From positions 1 to 59,914 of the forward strand of contig WPDH01000188.1 of the NCBI GenBank assembly GCA_019137255.1: a stretch of DNA of 59,914 nt, written 5' to 3'. Below are positions 43,332-55,376 of this stretch, one piece after another (the stretch's first letter is position 1; the number at the start of each line of letters is the position of its first letter). Source of the stretch: Corinectria fuckeliana. Taxonomy: Eukaryota; Ascomycota; Sordariomycetes; Hypocreales; Nectriaceae. Position numbers and translations under genes: made by a program. Under the pieces are notes generated by a model. The model searched no databases. It had not been told where the DNA came from and was given only the letters and a program-made list of their open reading frames with translations.

Positions 43332-44921
43332 TTAGACATTGTGGTCACCGGGGTGGAATCGGGGCGCAGTGGGTGCCTTCGCGATGGAGGCCTTGGGTTG
43401 CTTGTACTCCTGCTTGGTCTCCCCGGACTCACGACGACGTGTGACATGGTGCTTTCGGTTGGCTATATCGACCTCCTTCTTGTGCATTGCGTCTCGGCGC
43501 CAATCGAACAGCGTCTTGGGTTTCTCCATGATGACTTCGCGGAGCTTCTCGTCGCTGCGCTTTAGCCAGTCACTGGCCGGAGCGCAGCTGACAGGGTATA
43601 AAGGCAAGTTCTTGTCGCTGAAGATGAAGGCGTTGGCCTCCCGCTTATCGTAGGCGGCAATGATGTCCATATCATTGGCGATCTGGTCGCAGAAAATTTC
43701 AAGAGGCAAGTCGTTGACATCCATTCCGAAGGGATTCTCAATCTCCTGGCCAATGAAGAGCAGGCCAAGGATGATGTAGGCAGCGGCAATGGTAGCAGGG
43801 ATGGCGACCCAGCCAAGCTTGCCGACGAGCTGGAAGGGGAGGAGCAGAACGTAGACGAAGGTGATCTGGCTGATTGCGATGGAGTAGGCGATGGGCAGCG
43901 GGGTGCTGAGAACACGGTTGCAGTTGACCATGACATCGTTTAGGATGACGATGTGGTTGTATGCGACAGTCTGCTGCATGGGGACGGGGAGCTGACCGTT
44001 TTCGACCAGATCGTCAAGCGTGACGGAGAGATGGTTGAGGATCTCGAGGGGCAGGTTGCCGAGGTGCTGCGTGGTTTTCTTGAGGGCCTTGCGAGGGTTG
44101 CTAGCAGCGAAGGAGACGCCGAGGTACTCTCCGGTAGATTTGAAGAAGTTCTTGCGCCGGGTGAGGGGGAGATCAGGCTCGGCGGTGATGGCATCCTTGG
44201 CAAAAGTATTGAGATGTCCGATGAGGTGCTGGATGTCGGGGTAGTTGGAGTAGGGCTCAAATCGCAGGCTGTGCTTGAGGGCGACAGCGAAGGCAACGAC
44301 CAGGTTCATGGCGCTGATCTTCTTGAGGATTGTCTCGCGGGGATCCTCGTCGGGCCTGTCATGAGCGTGAATCCAAAAGGTGCGGCCAAGAGTCTGGGAC
44401 GCATGGGTGAGCTGGCTCCAAAATCGACGACCCTCGGCGTAGCGCTCGTACGCGGTGGATGAGCGGAAAGACAGCGACAGACCGACGACGAAACCCAGAA
44501 TGGTGAGCAGAACCGAGTCGACGCTGAGCATGAATACCCTCTTGGAGATGACGGTGATGGCGGTGGACCAGGCGCCAATGAAGACGACTGGGATGATGAG
44601 CTTGGGGATGATGCTGCCGTGCATCTGCATGATGAGGGGCCATTTGGAGTGCTTGCCAATGTCGCGAGGACCGGTGAAGTAGTCGTCAATGTCCAGCGAA
44701 GTCTGCTGACGGAACAAGGCTGGGTCAATCTGGACATTGGGAGAAGGGGGGGAGCGGACGCTCTCCAGAGGGATGTCGAGACTGTGGAGGCGGTTGGTGT
44801 TGTCCGTCTCGACGTGTAGCTGTTTCTTCTCGTCGTGTTTCTCGTCGTTGCCCTTGGCCATGTCCATCGTCGGGCGAGTGACGAACGTGGTGCCCGAGGC
44901 GGCGGAGTGGGAGTCGCCCAT
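43332..44921 (-). CDS. Bestrophin-like (UPF0187) chloride channel family protein
   Basis: A single exon encodes 529 residues. The central region matches fungal bestrophin/YneE-like proteins: WPLIMQMHGSIIPKLIIPVV, a TAVISKR-like ISKRVFMLSVDSVL segment, VGLSLSFRSSTAYERYAEGR and RFWSQLTHASQTLGR. A later helix pair ends in IGQEIENPFGMDVNDLPLE, where the family has its conserved acidic cluster. Members form pentameric anion channels; the fungal proteins are little studied and may sit in plasma or vacuolar membranes. The N-terminal 95 residues and C-terminal 70 are charged and cytoplasmic. The ATG at 44921 gives the full family N-terminus. Confidence 0.9.
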   Translation of the reverse strand: MGDSHSAASGTTFVTRPTMDMAKGNDEKHDEKKQLHVETDNTNRLHSLDIPLESVRSPPSPNVQIDPALFRQQTSLDIDDYFTGPRDIGKHSKWPLIMQMHGSIIPKLIIPVVFIGAWSTAITVISKRVFMLSVDSVLLTILGFVVGLSLSFRSSTAYERYAEGRRFWSQLTHASQTLGRTFWIHAHDRPDEDPRETILKKISAMNLVVAFAVALKHSLRFEPYSNYPDIQHLIGHLNTFAKDAITAEPDLPLTRRKNFFKSTGEYLGVSFAASNPRKALKKTTQHLGNLPLEILNHLSVTLDDLVENGQLPVPMQQTVAYNHIVILNDVMVNCNRVLSTPLPIAYSIAISQITFVYVLLLPFQLVGKLGWVAIPATIAAAYIILGLLFIGQEIENPFGMDVNDLPLEIFCDQIANDMDIIAAYDKREANAFIFSDKNLPLYPVSCAPASDWLKRSDEKLREVIMEKPKTLFDWRRDAMHKKEVDIANRKHHVTRRRESGETKQEYKQPKASIAKAPTAPRFHPGDHNV

Positions 44922-47900
44922 GATGAGGGTGGGAGAGGGATGACTTTGTGCGCGAGTCTCTCTCTTTGTGGTGGTGATGGAGAGGCCGCAACGAGCTTTC
45001 GGAGATCCTGCCCAGCAGGTGAAGTGTAGGCAAGAGAGACGGGAAGTCGGAGATTCGGGAAGTCAGAGCGAGGTTGTCAAAGCAAAAGACACAAGGAGAC
45101 GGTGATGAAGCTCCCCGAAACAGTGGGAGGGAAAAGGACGCGCAGGAGATGGGATGAAGAACAAGAAGGAGTCGGCCAAACAGGAGGCAGGGGGGGAGGG
45201 ACAAATAAAGGAAGGAAGAATGAAAGAACGAGTGTGAGTGTGCGCACGGAGTGCGTCTAGCATTCGTAGAATGAGTGAAAGGCCCCAATCCCTGAGTCGC
45301 CTGATGGAGTGCAGTGGTGATGAAGCTTTGTGGAGAGAGCCCCGAAAGACGACGCGACGGAGTAATCTACATCCATGGATCTCTAGACGGAAGAAGTGGA
45401 GGTTTCACTGCCGCGCCACCACTCAGGAACGGTGTAGGACGGCTGCGACAGGGCGAGATCCCAACCTAACACCGCCCCGGCCCCTGTTGACGCCCTCCAT
45501 CCGCCGTGCCCGCCCTGAACAAGGCCCCGTAGAGCCCCGGACGCTTCAGGGCAGTTGCCGCCGCCATTGGCCGGTCCTCGCCTAGAAGGGTTTACGGTGC
45601 AGCGGCTGGGCCCGCCTGGGCATAGCGCTGGGAGCCCTGAAATAGCCCCCCAGTCTCCATGCATTTGGTACTTTGGTCGTACTACTCCGTGCTATGTACA
45701 TAGTATGTAATTGAGGTCGTAGTCCGCAGTCTGCTAAAATGAATGCCGTGGCGCCCGTCAGCGCTACTGACTAGGCCTCGGTATCCGGCCATTCGTACTC
45801 ATGTCTCTGGATTGCGCCTGAAGCCGCGGTACACTGGGATGTCGGTTCCCCAAGGTACCGATTGAAGGCGCCTTTCCCAGGGCACTGAACAAACTTGAAA
45901 CGTGAGACACGGGGGGTTCGGCTTGCTAGCTTCCCACCGCCGACCAATAGACATGGACATTACTAGTTGGTTTCTTGGAGCAGCGCATTGGCAAGCAGCG
46001 GGGCTGACCACATGAATGATTAGACGATCATTTACAATGTACGAAGTGCTACAATGTATGCGCGCGGGAGCAGAGCCCGAAGCCCAGCGTAAAGTAAAAG
46101 ACAACTAACTATACGGTTACATTTCACAAGCAAGTCCGTCTAAGGTCCCGCGTTTAGGACCGAGACATGGTCTTGATCATGACACAACGGCCAAAGGGGG
46201 AATGCAGGTTTCAGGGGTAAAAGAGCCTCATTGTTACACAGTACGCAGTCAGCACCGCACCCGGCTTGGAGCTCAACTGCCGTCTGGAAGGTTCAGTGGA
46301 ACGTCTCTCCCCGTCCCTCTGTGGCAAACTTCAACCCAGACGGGAGAGATGAGACATCCAATCATCCGCCCATCTGCTCATTGACTCTCGCGGCGCTGTT
46401 GATTGGCCGTCCAAGGGCGGGAGGAGGGGGATTCCCCCGATCCCTACATAGTAACTCACCCCCTTGTGACGTGTCGCCGTGAACAACAATGACTGGTTCA
46501 AGGTACGTAAATGGAGGCATCAACAAGGCGTGGAGACATGAAGACACAGGGACTGGATGGAGCATTGGACACATCCATGGAGCAAGGATGGATCCCACCA
46601 TTGCCAACCGACGCCCACTGAAGCCCCTGTAATTGAATTCATTTTCACTGCACAGCCCCCCCCTCAGGGACCATGAAAGCATGCATACGAAGCCAAGAAG
46701 CATCTCCGCAGCCCATCGAGATGAACCTGACTCCAGGGGCTTAACCAACCAAGCTGGAACTCCACGTACGGATGCTGCACTGCTTGTGAGCAAATCTCCC
46801 GAGGCGAAATAACCGATGAAAGACAATTAGGCTCGCGACTAAAGTTTGCTCTAGCGCACACCATGGCCAGAGCGTGTTGAACAATCCATGTGAAGCCGTC
46901 GTGGCCACCGAAAACCCACCACCCAGGACAACAATACGAGATGATGTCCACCAAGTATCCTTCACTCCCCGTCCGTCGCCCCTTTTTATGGCTGCAGTAC
47001 CTGTAGTGTACACGCACGCAACCTGACCTATCTTCTCCTTTCATTTCCAATGCAACAACTCCTGCATATAACACGACAGTCCACCTCCAACCACAATTCA
47101 GGGCACGTATGTTGGTATTAATCCTCGCGGCTCCTCCTTGCGACTTTTCTTTGGCCTGTCCTTGAGGAGCCCCAGTTTAGCACAACGTCCACCGCTAATT
47201 TAGCTCAGTGGTACCTCACGGCGTGAAGCAAATCACCGGCCCTTTCTCCACAGCCGAAGACCACGCACTTGCGCTAGTCAGTACCAAGCTTTGTTTCCAC
47301 CCACGATCTCAGTGTTGTTAGGCGCTTGGCAGGTGATTTTCTTCTTGGTTCCGTCGGTCAATCTCGTAGCTCTCCATAGCTGCGGGCATGTTCTTTGTTC
47401 TGGTTTCGGTGGTTGAGGCTGGACTTCTAGGGTAGTAGCAACAGCAGCAATATATTGATACTGCATTCTAGCTAATTGTGCATCGAAACGAGGTAGAACG
47501 GGAAGGAAAAGTCTTCGAGTTGCAATGCCCGTGTCAAGCTGTCCCACGGGACTCCATTTTTGTCGGATTTGCGGCATCACTGAGATGCTTACGTAGTGCT
47601 ATGTATGTAGAACCGATCATCGCTACTCCCCTCACGAAAGATACAACCGGTTTGGGCGCCTCGCAACCACCACGCTTCAGCCCTGTCAGCGACCTACTCG
47701 ATGGAATTCCCCTCTTCGGCACCAATCGTAAACGGTCCCGAGCTTTTGAGTGCCGTTTTGCCAGCCTGGTGCAGATCCCAAGCTTCGGCACGCATCCGGA
47801 CGAGCTTTTCCGCCCTTTGCTCTTCTCCCTCGCATGGACACACGGACTCGCATGAGTATTAGTTGGCAACGCAACGCAACGCAACGCAACAAAATGCCGC

Positions 47901-48634
47901 GACCAAAGCCAGCTTAGCCAAATTGCTAGGATCACGACATGCTTCAGAGTGTGAAAATCCAGCCCTATTTCTTACCCCACTGTTGGCGGGGCCCGGTGGT
48001 GTCTGAAGACTCGGTGAGAACGGAATTCATCAAGTGCCCCAGTCTGGACGATTTTGCTCCCCTGGTGCTTCGGTTTGTTGCGTTCCGGCTCTTTCTAACG
48101 CCATAACTATGTTTCCCGTCTGTTCCCGGGAGCAGTGGCCGCTTCAGACCCCTTCTCTTCTATACTCCTCTTCAAATTCGTCTTAGTCCTAGTGATCCAC
48201 TGGCTATCTGAGGCTGTGGCTATTTTGAATGAACCTAGAGCCTAAGCGCTGACACACCTGCAAACGATTTAGCACTAGGCACCCTTTTGCTTAGCTTCAC
48301 CGGACGCCCTGGCTGTTTCATCAAAACGTTTTCCTTGCGACCTGTCGTCGGACTAGCTTGCCGTTTGTTGTTCTGCTGACATCCATGTCTCGAATCACAA
48401 GAACACGGCCGAGTCAGGGAAGCCCAACGACCTTTCCGTTGAGCCTTTGACGAGCGAAGGCGATTGGGCTCAAACACGTGCAAATAATCCAATCGATTCG
48501 TTTCGTAGTAGGCTTTAACATGTCCCGTGCTGTTTGTCTGGTTGACATATCAGGTTGCCCAAAGGACGCAGTGTTGGGTCTGGACTCCCGCCTCGAGCGT
48601 AACGTGGAGTATACAGAGCATGCACAAAGATCCG
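44922..48634. other. Intergenic region, no gene seen
   Basis: This is 3.7 kb with only short frames on both strands. It contains a (GCAAC)5 microsatellite at 47866-47890. The left 350 bp is the leader and promoter of the bestrophin-like gene, with purine-rich tracts. Nothing else is assigned. Confidence 0.5.
47866..47890. repeat. (GCAAC)5 microsatellite
   Basis: Five exact tandem copies of GCAAC. Confidence 0.9.
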
Positions 48635-50346
48635 TCACCAGCTATACCGGAACTCCCGATCCTCCTTGTCTGTCAAGTCCGACTTGGGAGCCCCGTGCTT
48701 GTCCAGGACCACCTCGCCCGCCACGACTCCGCGCCCGCCGCTCGCCTGCTCGTCGCGCTGCTTGTTGTCCCGCATGCACACGATGCGGTAGACAAGGACG
48801 GCGACGAAGAGCAGACACCACGTGACAATCGCCGTGACGACGCCCTCCCGGTACCGCGGGCTGTTGGTCCACAGCTGAGGCGCGCCGATGCAGCCGGCGC
48901 AGTACCCGATGAAGAACATGCCGTTGGTGACGGAGCGCTTCGTGTTTCCCTTGACGTTCGATGCTGAGAGGGAGAGGAGGATGGACAGGGTTGCGGTGAT
49001 GCAGGAGGCCTGTATAGAGAAGTCTGCGTCAGAAACGGGGCTATCAACGATGGACGACGACGGCAACAACAACAACAACTCTCCCACTTACCAGCCATGA
49101 AGCAACAACCAGGCCCCATCCAGCCGTCACGTCAAGCTTCATCAGGAACACATTGCCAACCAGGGGCGGGATGATCAGCACAAGGACAACCAGCGTCCTC
49201 TGCCTCGGGAGCAACTGGCAGAGGGCAACGCCCACCCACAGCACCAAGATCTGCACGGCGCCCGACGGCGCCGTGTACAGCATCGTGTCCATCTGGGAGT
49301 AGCCGATGGACTTGATGACGAGCGACGCAAAGGTCAGCACGGGCGACTGCATCGTCACCAGCACGCCGAACCAGAAGACGGCCCAGGCCTTGGGGTCCAG
49401 CATCGTCTCGCGCAGCTGCCCCGGCGAGAAGCTCGTCTTGTCGCCGCCCTCGCGGTTCCGGGCCATGCGCAGCGACAGCACCTCCTTCTCGCGCGGCGTC
49501 AGGAACCAGGCGTCGCGCGGGCCCGTCGGCATCAGCGCGAAGAAGGCCACGCCCGCCGCCGTCGTCAGCGCGCCGCACACCAGGAACAGCGTGCGCCACG
49601 GCGCCAGGCCCAGCGACGCGTTCTTGCCGATGCCGTACATCAGCAGGCATCCGACGACCTGCGCCACGCCGTTCATCGTCACCCACAGCGCCGTCCGCAG
49701 CGTGTGCTCCTCCTTGCGGTACCAGATGGACGTGATGGTCACAAAGGCCGGGGATACAGCGCCCTCGCTGAAGCCGAGCAGGAAGCGCACGGCCGCGAAG
49801 CCGGCGTAGTTCCGGGGGGCGGCCAGGCACATGCAGATGATGCCCCAGATGATGCTACTCACGAAACAAAGAATTAGCGGACAGAATCCCATATAGACAG
49901 GCAGGTGCATCCAGGATGGTGTCCGCGTACACAGTCGCTCCGACAAACTTGGTCAGCTGCAGCCGGCTCATTAGGTAGATGAAGGGGTATTCCGAGACCA
50001 GCTGGCCGACGTAGAAGATGGAGCTGCACCACGAATACTGCGAGCTCGTCATGTTCAGGTCGTCCAGCAGACCGAAGACAGCCGCGTAGCTGAGGCTTTG
50101 CTTGTCGAGGTACTGGAGGAAGAAGGTGAAACACATCTGCATCCTCGCGTCAACTCTTGCCTAGACGCCGCGGCAGCTCGGAGAGAAGCCCCTTACAAAA
50201 GGCAGGATGACCATGTCAATCTTGCGGACCACGGCCTTTTCCTCCTCGGAGGTGTACTCCTCGCTCAATTCGACAACCTCGCCGCGCTGCTCGTGCTCGT
50301 CACCGTTGACCGAGGGCGGCGGCTTGGACTCGACGACCATATCCAT
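48635..50346 (-). CDS. MFS transporter, DAL5 (allantoate/organic anion) family
   Basis: Four exons (50346-50197, 50136-49931, 49854-49092, 49009-48635) encode 497 residues. Helix 1 reads MCFTFFLQYLDKQSLSYAA, the family's LDKQ signature. Splicing restores FVGATVIIWGIICMCLAA, where intron 2 uses GTACGC after ACTGT, then GVAQVVGCLLMYGIG and FIGYCAGCIGAPQLW. Introns are 60, 76 and 82 bp. About twelve helices are expected at the plasma membrane. DAL5 relatives import allantoate, ureidosuccinate, dipeptides and similar anions. It is divergent from the amidohydrolase gene with 533 bp between start codons, which suggests that it imports that enzyme's substrate; this is inference. Confidence 0.92.
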
Positions 50347-50879
50347 TGTAGGTATGCTGTGAAACTGGGAGTTACTCGGACTTGGCAATCAATCCGTCGT
50401 TGGCGATGGATGCACACCGTTCCTCCCACAGACAGGATCCAACCTCTGGGTTATGTGTTCTTGACGCCCATCTCCCCCAGCTCGTCCTGATTGCCGGGCC
50501 TCGCTTGATCTCGAGGGGATCCCCTTGCCAGGTCCGCGGGAAAAGAGGGACCTGGTGATAACGGTTCGTGGGGGAAGGGCCACGCACCCGACGAACTGGG
50601 TCAACGATCCGATGGCGCGGCGTCGGCAATTTGGCCCTCTCCCCGCACTGGCCGCGTTGCCGACATCTCCGGTGTAAGTGATAGCGTAGACTAGGACCTG
50701 GGATGGTGATTTGATGCGGATGTCGAAAAGGATCGTCCTGACGAAGGACTGCAGCGAACTTGTGGTTCTTGTTAAAAAATGCCGTGTCTTCGTTGTCAGT
50801 ATAATCCAACTTCAGTCAGCTAAGACAGGACTACTTCGTTGGACACTTCATTGCTTTCGTCCCCCTCTACCACATCACG
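50347..50879. promoter_or_regulatory. Shared divergent promoter region (permease / amidohydrolase)
   Basis: The 533 bp lie between the two start codons and must hold both promoters. Binding sites for the nearby Zn2Cys6 regulator would be expected as CGG or CCG pairs. CGG and CCG triplets are present, but I cannot single out a site. Confidence 0.5.
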
Positions 50880-52235
50880 ATGACTCGATTATCAAACACC
50901 GTGCCGGGCTCTAACATCAAGCCTTGGCTGCGTCAAGCTCCTCGTGGCTACCTCTTCATCAACGCCAACATCGTCGACGTCAAGACAGGCACCATCATTC
51001 CCAACGCCTCACTCGCCACCAGCCTCGGCAAGATCCAGTCCATCTCCGCCTCGCCGCCAAGCCCCTTGCCAGCAAACAGCACCGTCGTCGACTGCCAGGG
51101 CCGGCACCTCTGCCCGGGCCTCTTCGACGCCCACGTGCACCTCTGCGCGGTGCCGGGCTTCGAGGACCTGTCCAAGGCCTTCGGCAACCCCGACGACGTC
51201 TCTCTCCTGCGCCAGCCGTACGTCGCCGCGCAGATGCTGCACCGCGGCTTCACGAGCGTGCGCGACTGCGGCGGTGCCCAGCTCGCCCTGAAGGAGGCCC
51301 TCGCCGACGGCGTCTTCCCCGGCCCGCGCCTCTTCACCTCGGGCCACGCGCTGTCGCAGGCCGGCGGCCACGGCGACCTCCGCGGCCCGCACGACCGGGG
51401 CCGGGCCGGGTGCTGCGGGGGCCACCACGGGACGCTGGCCCGCCTGTGCAACGGCGTGCCGGAGTGCATGGCCGCCGTGCGGGACGAAGTTCGGTGCGGC
51501 GCCGACTTCATCAAGATCATGGGGTCCGGCGGCGTGTCCTCACCCACGGACAAGCTCGAGCATCTGCAGTTCACGCCCGCCGAGATCCGGGCCATGGTTG
51601 AGTGCGCCGACAACGCGGGGACGTTCGTGACGGCGCACGCCTACACGTCCAGGGCCATCCGCCACTGCATCGACAACGGCGTCCGGGGCATCGAGCACGG
51701 CAACTTCGTCGACGCGCCCACGGCGAAGCTCATGGCCGAAAGGGGCGTCTACTTGACCCCCACGCTCGTCACGTACGCCCAGATGGCTTCGGAGCAGTGG
51801 AAGGGCTACCTCCCGCCGGAGTCGCAGGCCAAGAACACGCAGGTCTTTGAGGCCGGCCTCGCAGCCCTCGAGACGGCGTCTGGAGCCGGCGTGACCATGT
51901 GCTACGGCACCGACCTCCTCGGACCCCTGGGTGCGGCCCAGACGCAGGAGTTCGCCCTGCGCTCCCAGGTGCTCACTCCCCTGCAGGTGCTGCAGAGCGC
52001 GACCATCAATCCGGCCAGGATGATGGGCTGGGAGGAAGCGATCGGCCAGCTAAAGGAGGGCTTCCACGCAGACGTGCTAGTGTTGGACAAGAATCCGTTG
52101 GAAGATGTAAGTATCTTTGACGAGCCGGAGAAGTATGTCCTGGCGGTGATGAAGGATGGTCGTGTGTACAAGAGCCGGTGGAGTGGGTTGCCGATAGATG
52201 CAGAGATTCCCGTGAGGTTAGCCTCCATGTTGTAG
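50880..52235 (+). CDS. Metal-dependent amidohydrolase (imidazolonepropionase/ochratoxinase-like)
   Basis: A single exon encodes 451 residues. The amidohydrolase metal ligands are present in order: His85 and His87 in DAHVH, Lys212 in DFIKIMGSGG (the lysine that is carboxylated), His253 in VTAHAY, His273 in GIEHGNF, and Asp345 in YGTDLLG. The C-terminal strand region ADVLVLDKNPLED closes the composite beta-sandwich. The family hydrolyses amide or peptide-like bonds; relatives include ochratoxinase-type and Xaa-Pro dipeptidase-type enzymes. No signal peptide is visible, so it is probably cytosolic. The substrate is unknown. Context, with a divergent DAL5-type permease and a neighbouring Zn2Cys6 regulator, suggests uptake and breakdown of a nitrogen-containing organic anion. 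Confidence 0.9.
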   Translation: MTRLSNTVPGSNIKPWLRQAPRGYLFINANIVDVKTGTIIPNASLATSLGKIQSISASPPSPLPANSTVVDCQGRHLCPGLFDAHVHLCAVPGFEDLSKAFGNPDDVSLLRQPYVAAQMLHRGFTSVRDCGGAQLALKEALADGVFPGPRLFTSGHALSQAGGHGDLRGPHDRGRAGCCGGHHGTLARLCNGVPECMAAVRDEVRCGADFIKIMGSGGVSSPTDKLEHLQFTPAEIRAMVECADNAGTFVTAHAYTSRAIRHCIDNGVRGIEHGNFVDAPTAKLMAERGVYLTPTLVTYAQMASEQWKGYLPPESQAKNTQVFEAGLAALETASGAGVTMCYGTDLLGPLGAAQTQEFALRSQVLTPLQVLQSATINPARMMGWEEAIGQLKEGFHADVLVLDKNPLEDVSIFDEPEKYVLAVMKDGRVYKSRWSGLPIDAEIPVRLASML

Positions 52236-52891
52236 GTGGCAGGATAGGCGTTTATCCATTTTAACATTAGCTACAGCGAGGAGGAATGTTCCCGTCGACA
52301 AGTCAAACACGGGTCGACCTTCTGTTCGCATCCAAGTGTGTCCCTCGACCCAATATCCTAAGCCTCCTTTTGATCAACCATTCCTTGCAACTTTAGTGCT
52401 GCACAATAGTCGGAATGTCGCATCAGTAGTCGAGTCCAACATCTCTTGATCTACGAAGTAGGTTATCTGTCTCCCCTAGGATCAGGTGCGCCCGCTGAAG
52501 CTCTCCACTTACTGGGGCTGTATCATCGGCAATCTGCCACCCTGCGTCCTCCATGATGTCGGATCTAGCATGAGTCGTAATCCTTCGCCCAGCTCTATTG
52601 CCAACCACGCTCGAAGATACCAGATTCTCTAGGCTATTGGAGGATTTCTGAGAGCACGATTTGGTTATGTCCAAGGGCTGCTCTGTCATACGATCCTTGT
52701 GAGTACGGAGTGGTTTATGTTACGTATTTGCTTCTCCATCGTAGGTTATTTGACTTCCCACTGTTACATCCACCTGCTTCGGACAGTTACGCTTCTCCTA
52801 TCACGGCCCTGCACCCGAGCTGCATCGGCTACTGTCTGAAGATAAGGACTTCTCGGAAGACTTGCCGAGAGACTTGGGTGCTGGCACGTCA
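52236..52891. other. Intergenic region between convergent genes
   Basis: This 656-bp stretch contains the 3' ends of the amidohydrolase and Zn2Cys6 genes. I see no gene. Confidence 0.5.
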
Positions 52892-55376
52892 TTACAGCTG
52901 AGTAGCAAATTCAGAAAAGTCAAGAACATCCAGCCCGGTCAAACCCATCAAGAAAGTCTGCTCGTCGTTGTACATGACGGAGAGAAACTCGGTGTCCGAT
53001 GCAGGAGTCTGCCGGGACAGAGCCGTCTCTTCTTGCGCGACCCCTGGCACAAGTGACGCTGGCGTAAGTAGTTCGCTTCCCGTAGAGTCCCAGCCGACAA
53101 GCCCGGTTATGTTTGGTGGTGAAATGGGCCATGGCTCGGATGGCGGGGCTGGGAGCTCGCACTCCGCTGAAGGATGGCCTCCAGAGGACGGTCTCGGGTC
53201 GCTGCGTTGCGTTCGATCCTGTCCCGCAAGCCACTCCGCCCATTGGCTGTATTCCGGCGAGGTTGACGCCTCAACGTCCTGAGGAGCTTCCGTAAAAGAA
53301 GCGGTCCGGCCCAGCTTCTGAGTAGCCTCGTCCGTAATGGACTGCAGAGCCTCGACGAAGCGCACGCCCATCCTGGCCGTCACGTTGCCGGCGGCCATGT
53401 TGCGGAGACAGTCCAGACCAAACGCCACCCTCGCCTCGTACGCAGAGTCGCGCTCGAGGATCCCGGCTACGAGCGTCACGATGATGGCAGTGCTGCAGCC
53501 TTGAAAGTCGGTAAAGGAGAAGCGTGTCGTGTTCCGGGTGCGCGTCAAGTTCTCGAAGAGCTGAAGGGCTTTTCTCGCGGCCTTGGCGCAGGCCCTGGAT
53601 AACTGATCAACGGTCTCGTCGATGTGCGGCCTTTGCGCCTCGGGGCCAAGATGATACCGAAGCTTGGCCCGCGCAACCGTAACGAGGGAGACTTTACCCA
53701 TGGCGATCCAAGCGTAGTAGTAGTTCAGGTAGAGGTGGAACACGGCGCGGTAGCTCGAGTCCTTGGGGTTGATGTTCTCGAGTTTGAAGCCTCGCGGCAG
53801 CGACTTCTTCCATTGCCTGAGGTCTGCTTCGGCGTTGGCAGACCGCGTGGGCTTTGCCGCATCTGTCAGCCAGTCTCTCGGATATGGTCAGCGCATCTCT
53901 TGGCAACTAGGCTTCACGTTCCTACCCTGGCTCTGCAACCTGGTCTAGTACCCTTATCAGACGCGCATACGCGATCTGAAGCTGGATGTTGTCGAAGGTT
54001 TGCGCACGATCTAATGTGGCCAACGGGGACGGAAGTGGTGTTGTGATGATGTCTATACCTACTGACCGGGGACGGTTCAGTTTAACGGCGGTGCACCTAC
54101 TTGATGATCAGTCCTTTCAGGTACGCGGATCAAGAGCTGTGATAATTCAGACGAACCGCTCCAAGGAGTAGATCGACCACCAAAGGCGGCGCCGCACCTC
54201 CCGTTCGCGCTCGTCGATAGTCTGATCTTCCGTGTTTTGATGCAGATCGAACGCAAGTGCCTTGCGCAATGCCAGTCCCATGTAAACATACGAAGATCCG
54301 ATAGCACTAGCCGGCATGAGGTAGACGCCCAAGACAAAAGGGGCTTGAATAGATCGTAGGCAAGGCCGGTCAATGATGTCAGGAATCAAGGCCTTGGCTT
54401 GGGTGTAAAACACTCGTCCGGGGTCGCCGTCTTCAGGGCGAGCGCCCGGTGACGACCCGTCAGGTCTCTCAAGCTGCGTCCAGTGGCTGCCGAGGGCGAA
54501 AGCAGCCATCGCAAGGCAGACGAAGCTAGAGTCGGATCTCAGATGGGAGGTTGGATCGGTGTAGAACTGGTCAATGTCGGTCAAGAATTGGGCTTGATCG
54601 AAGTAAAAGAACATGTCAGTCGCACGCTTCATGCAGACTGATAGAAGGAAGTCGGCCACTGGGCGTGGAGGGAAGGTGTCCATGGCAGTCCGCAAGCGCG
54701 ACAACTCGGCTGGTTGAAGGATGGTAGGGCGCGTGATGTGCTTTACTTTGTTAGGTAGGAGACTATCAGATTATGAGGAGGCAGGCTTACTGCCTGCATC
54801 GCCACCATGTCTTGTTCCTCTGGAGCTGTCTGCGAGTCCAGGGAGAAGGCCTCGCGTAACCGTGAGAGGAAGCGAGGCCATAGTATCCGTTCCGCCTGAT
54901 CTTAGAGGCCAGTTTGATGAGTATTCTGTCTGCAAGATAAGCTGTCAAGACGAGAACTCACGACTGTCGATGGCGATACTCTCCCGGGGACTCGTTGTCT
55001 GGTGAGCTGAGACAACTTGGTCTCTAGATCTAGTAGAGGATCGGGTCTCGTCAACATCCAGAGGCGACTTTTCCCTACGCCAATATAAGAAGGCAGCTTA
55101 AGTGTTTGAGGCTCTGCAGTGACGTTACTTTTGAAACCGACAGGCCAGATTGGTCAAGGAACATCTTTGGCAGGGGCCAGAAAGAGATTCGATGCATTTG
55201 CTCTTCCGCGCCTTGCAGCGATCGCATCTACGATAAAAGAGCACATGAGCGACTGACTGACAACCATTTGGGGGAAGCCTCTCTCTCTCTCTCTCTTACG
55301 CTCGGGGAGCCCTCTTTCGATTCTCGTCGGCAACGCGGCGACGTCTCCGCCGACGGATTGCGGAGGGAGAGTCCAT
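52892..55376 (-). CDS. Zn2Cys6 transcription factor with fungal-specific middle homology region
   Basis: Seven exons (55376-55300, 55227-55129, 55074-54962, 54900-54791, 54740-54157, 54096-53926, 53876-52892) encode 712 residues. The zinc cluster is complete: Cys27, 30, 37, 45, 48, 55 in the spacing x2-x6-x7-x2-x6, with a basic RRRRRRVADENRKR stretch before it. Its codons are split by intron 1. The fungal_trans region follows (DFLLSVCMKRATDMFFYFD, RRRLWWSIYSLER, LQIAYARLIRVLDQV), and an acidic, Ser/Pro-rich tail may activate transcription. Introns are 72, 54, 61, 50, 60, 49 bp; introns 3 and 4 end in AAG and intron 6 in GAG. It probably binds CGG/CCG elements in the nucleus. Position suggests control of the adjacent amidohydrolase and permease; that is inference. 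Confidence 0.9.
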
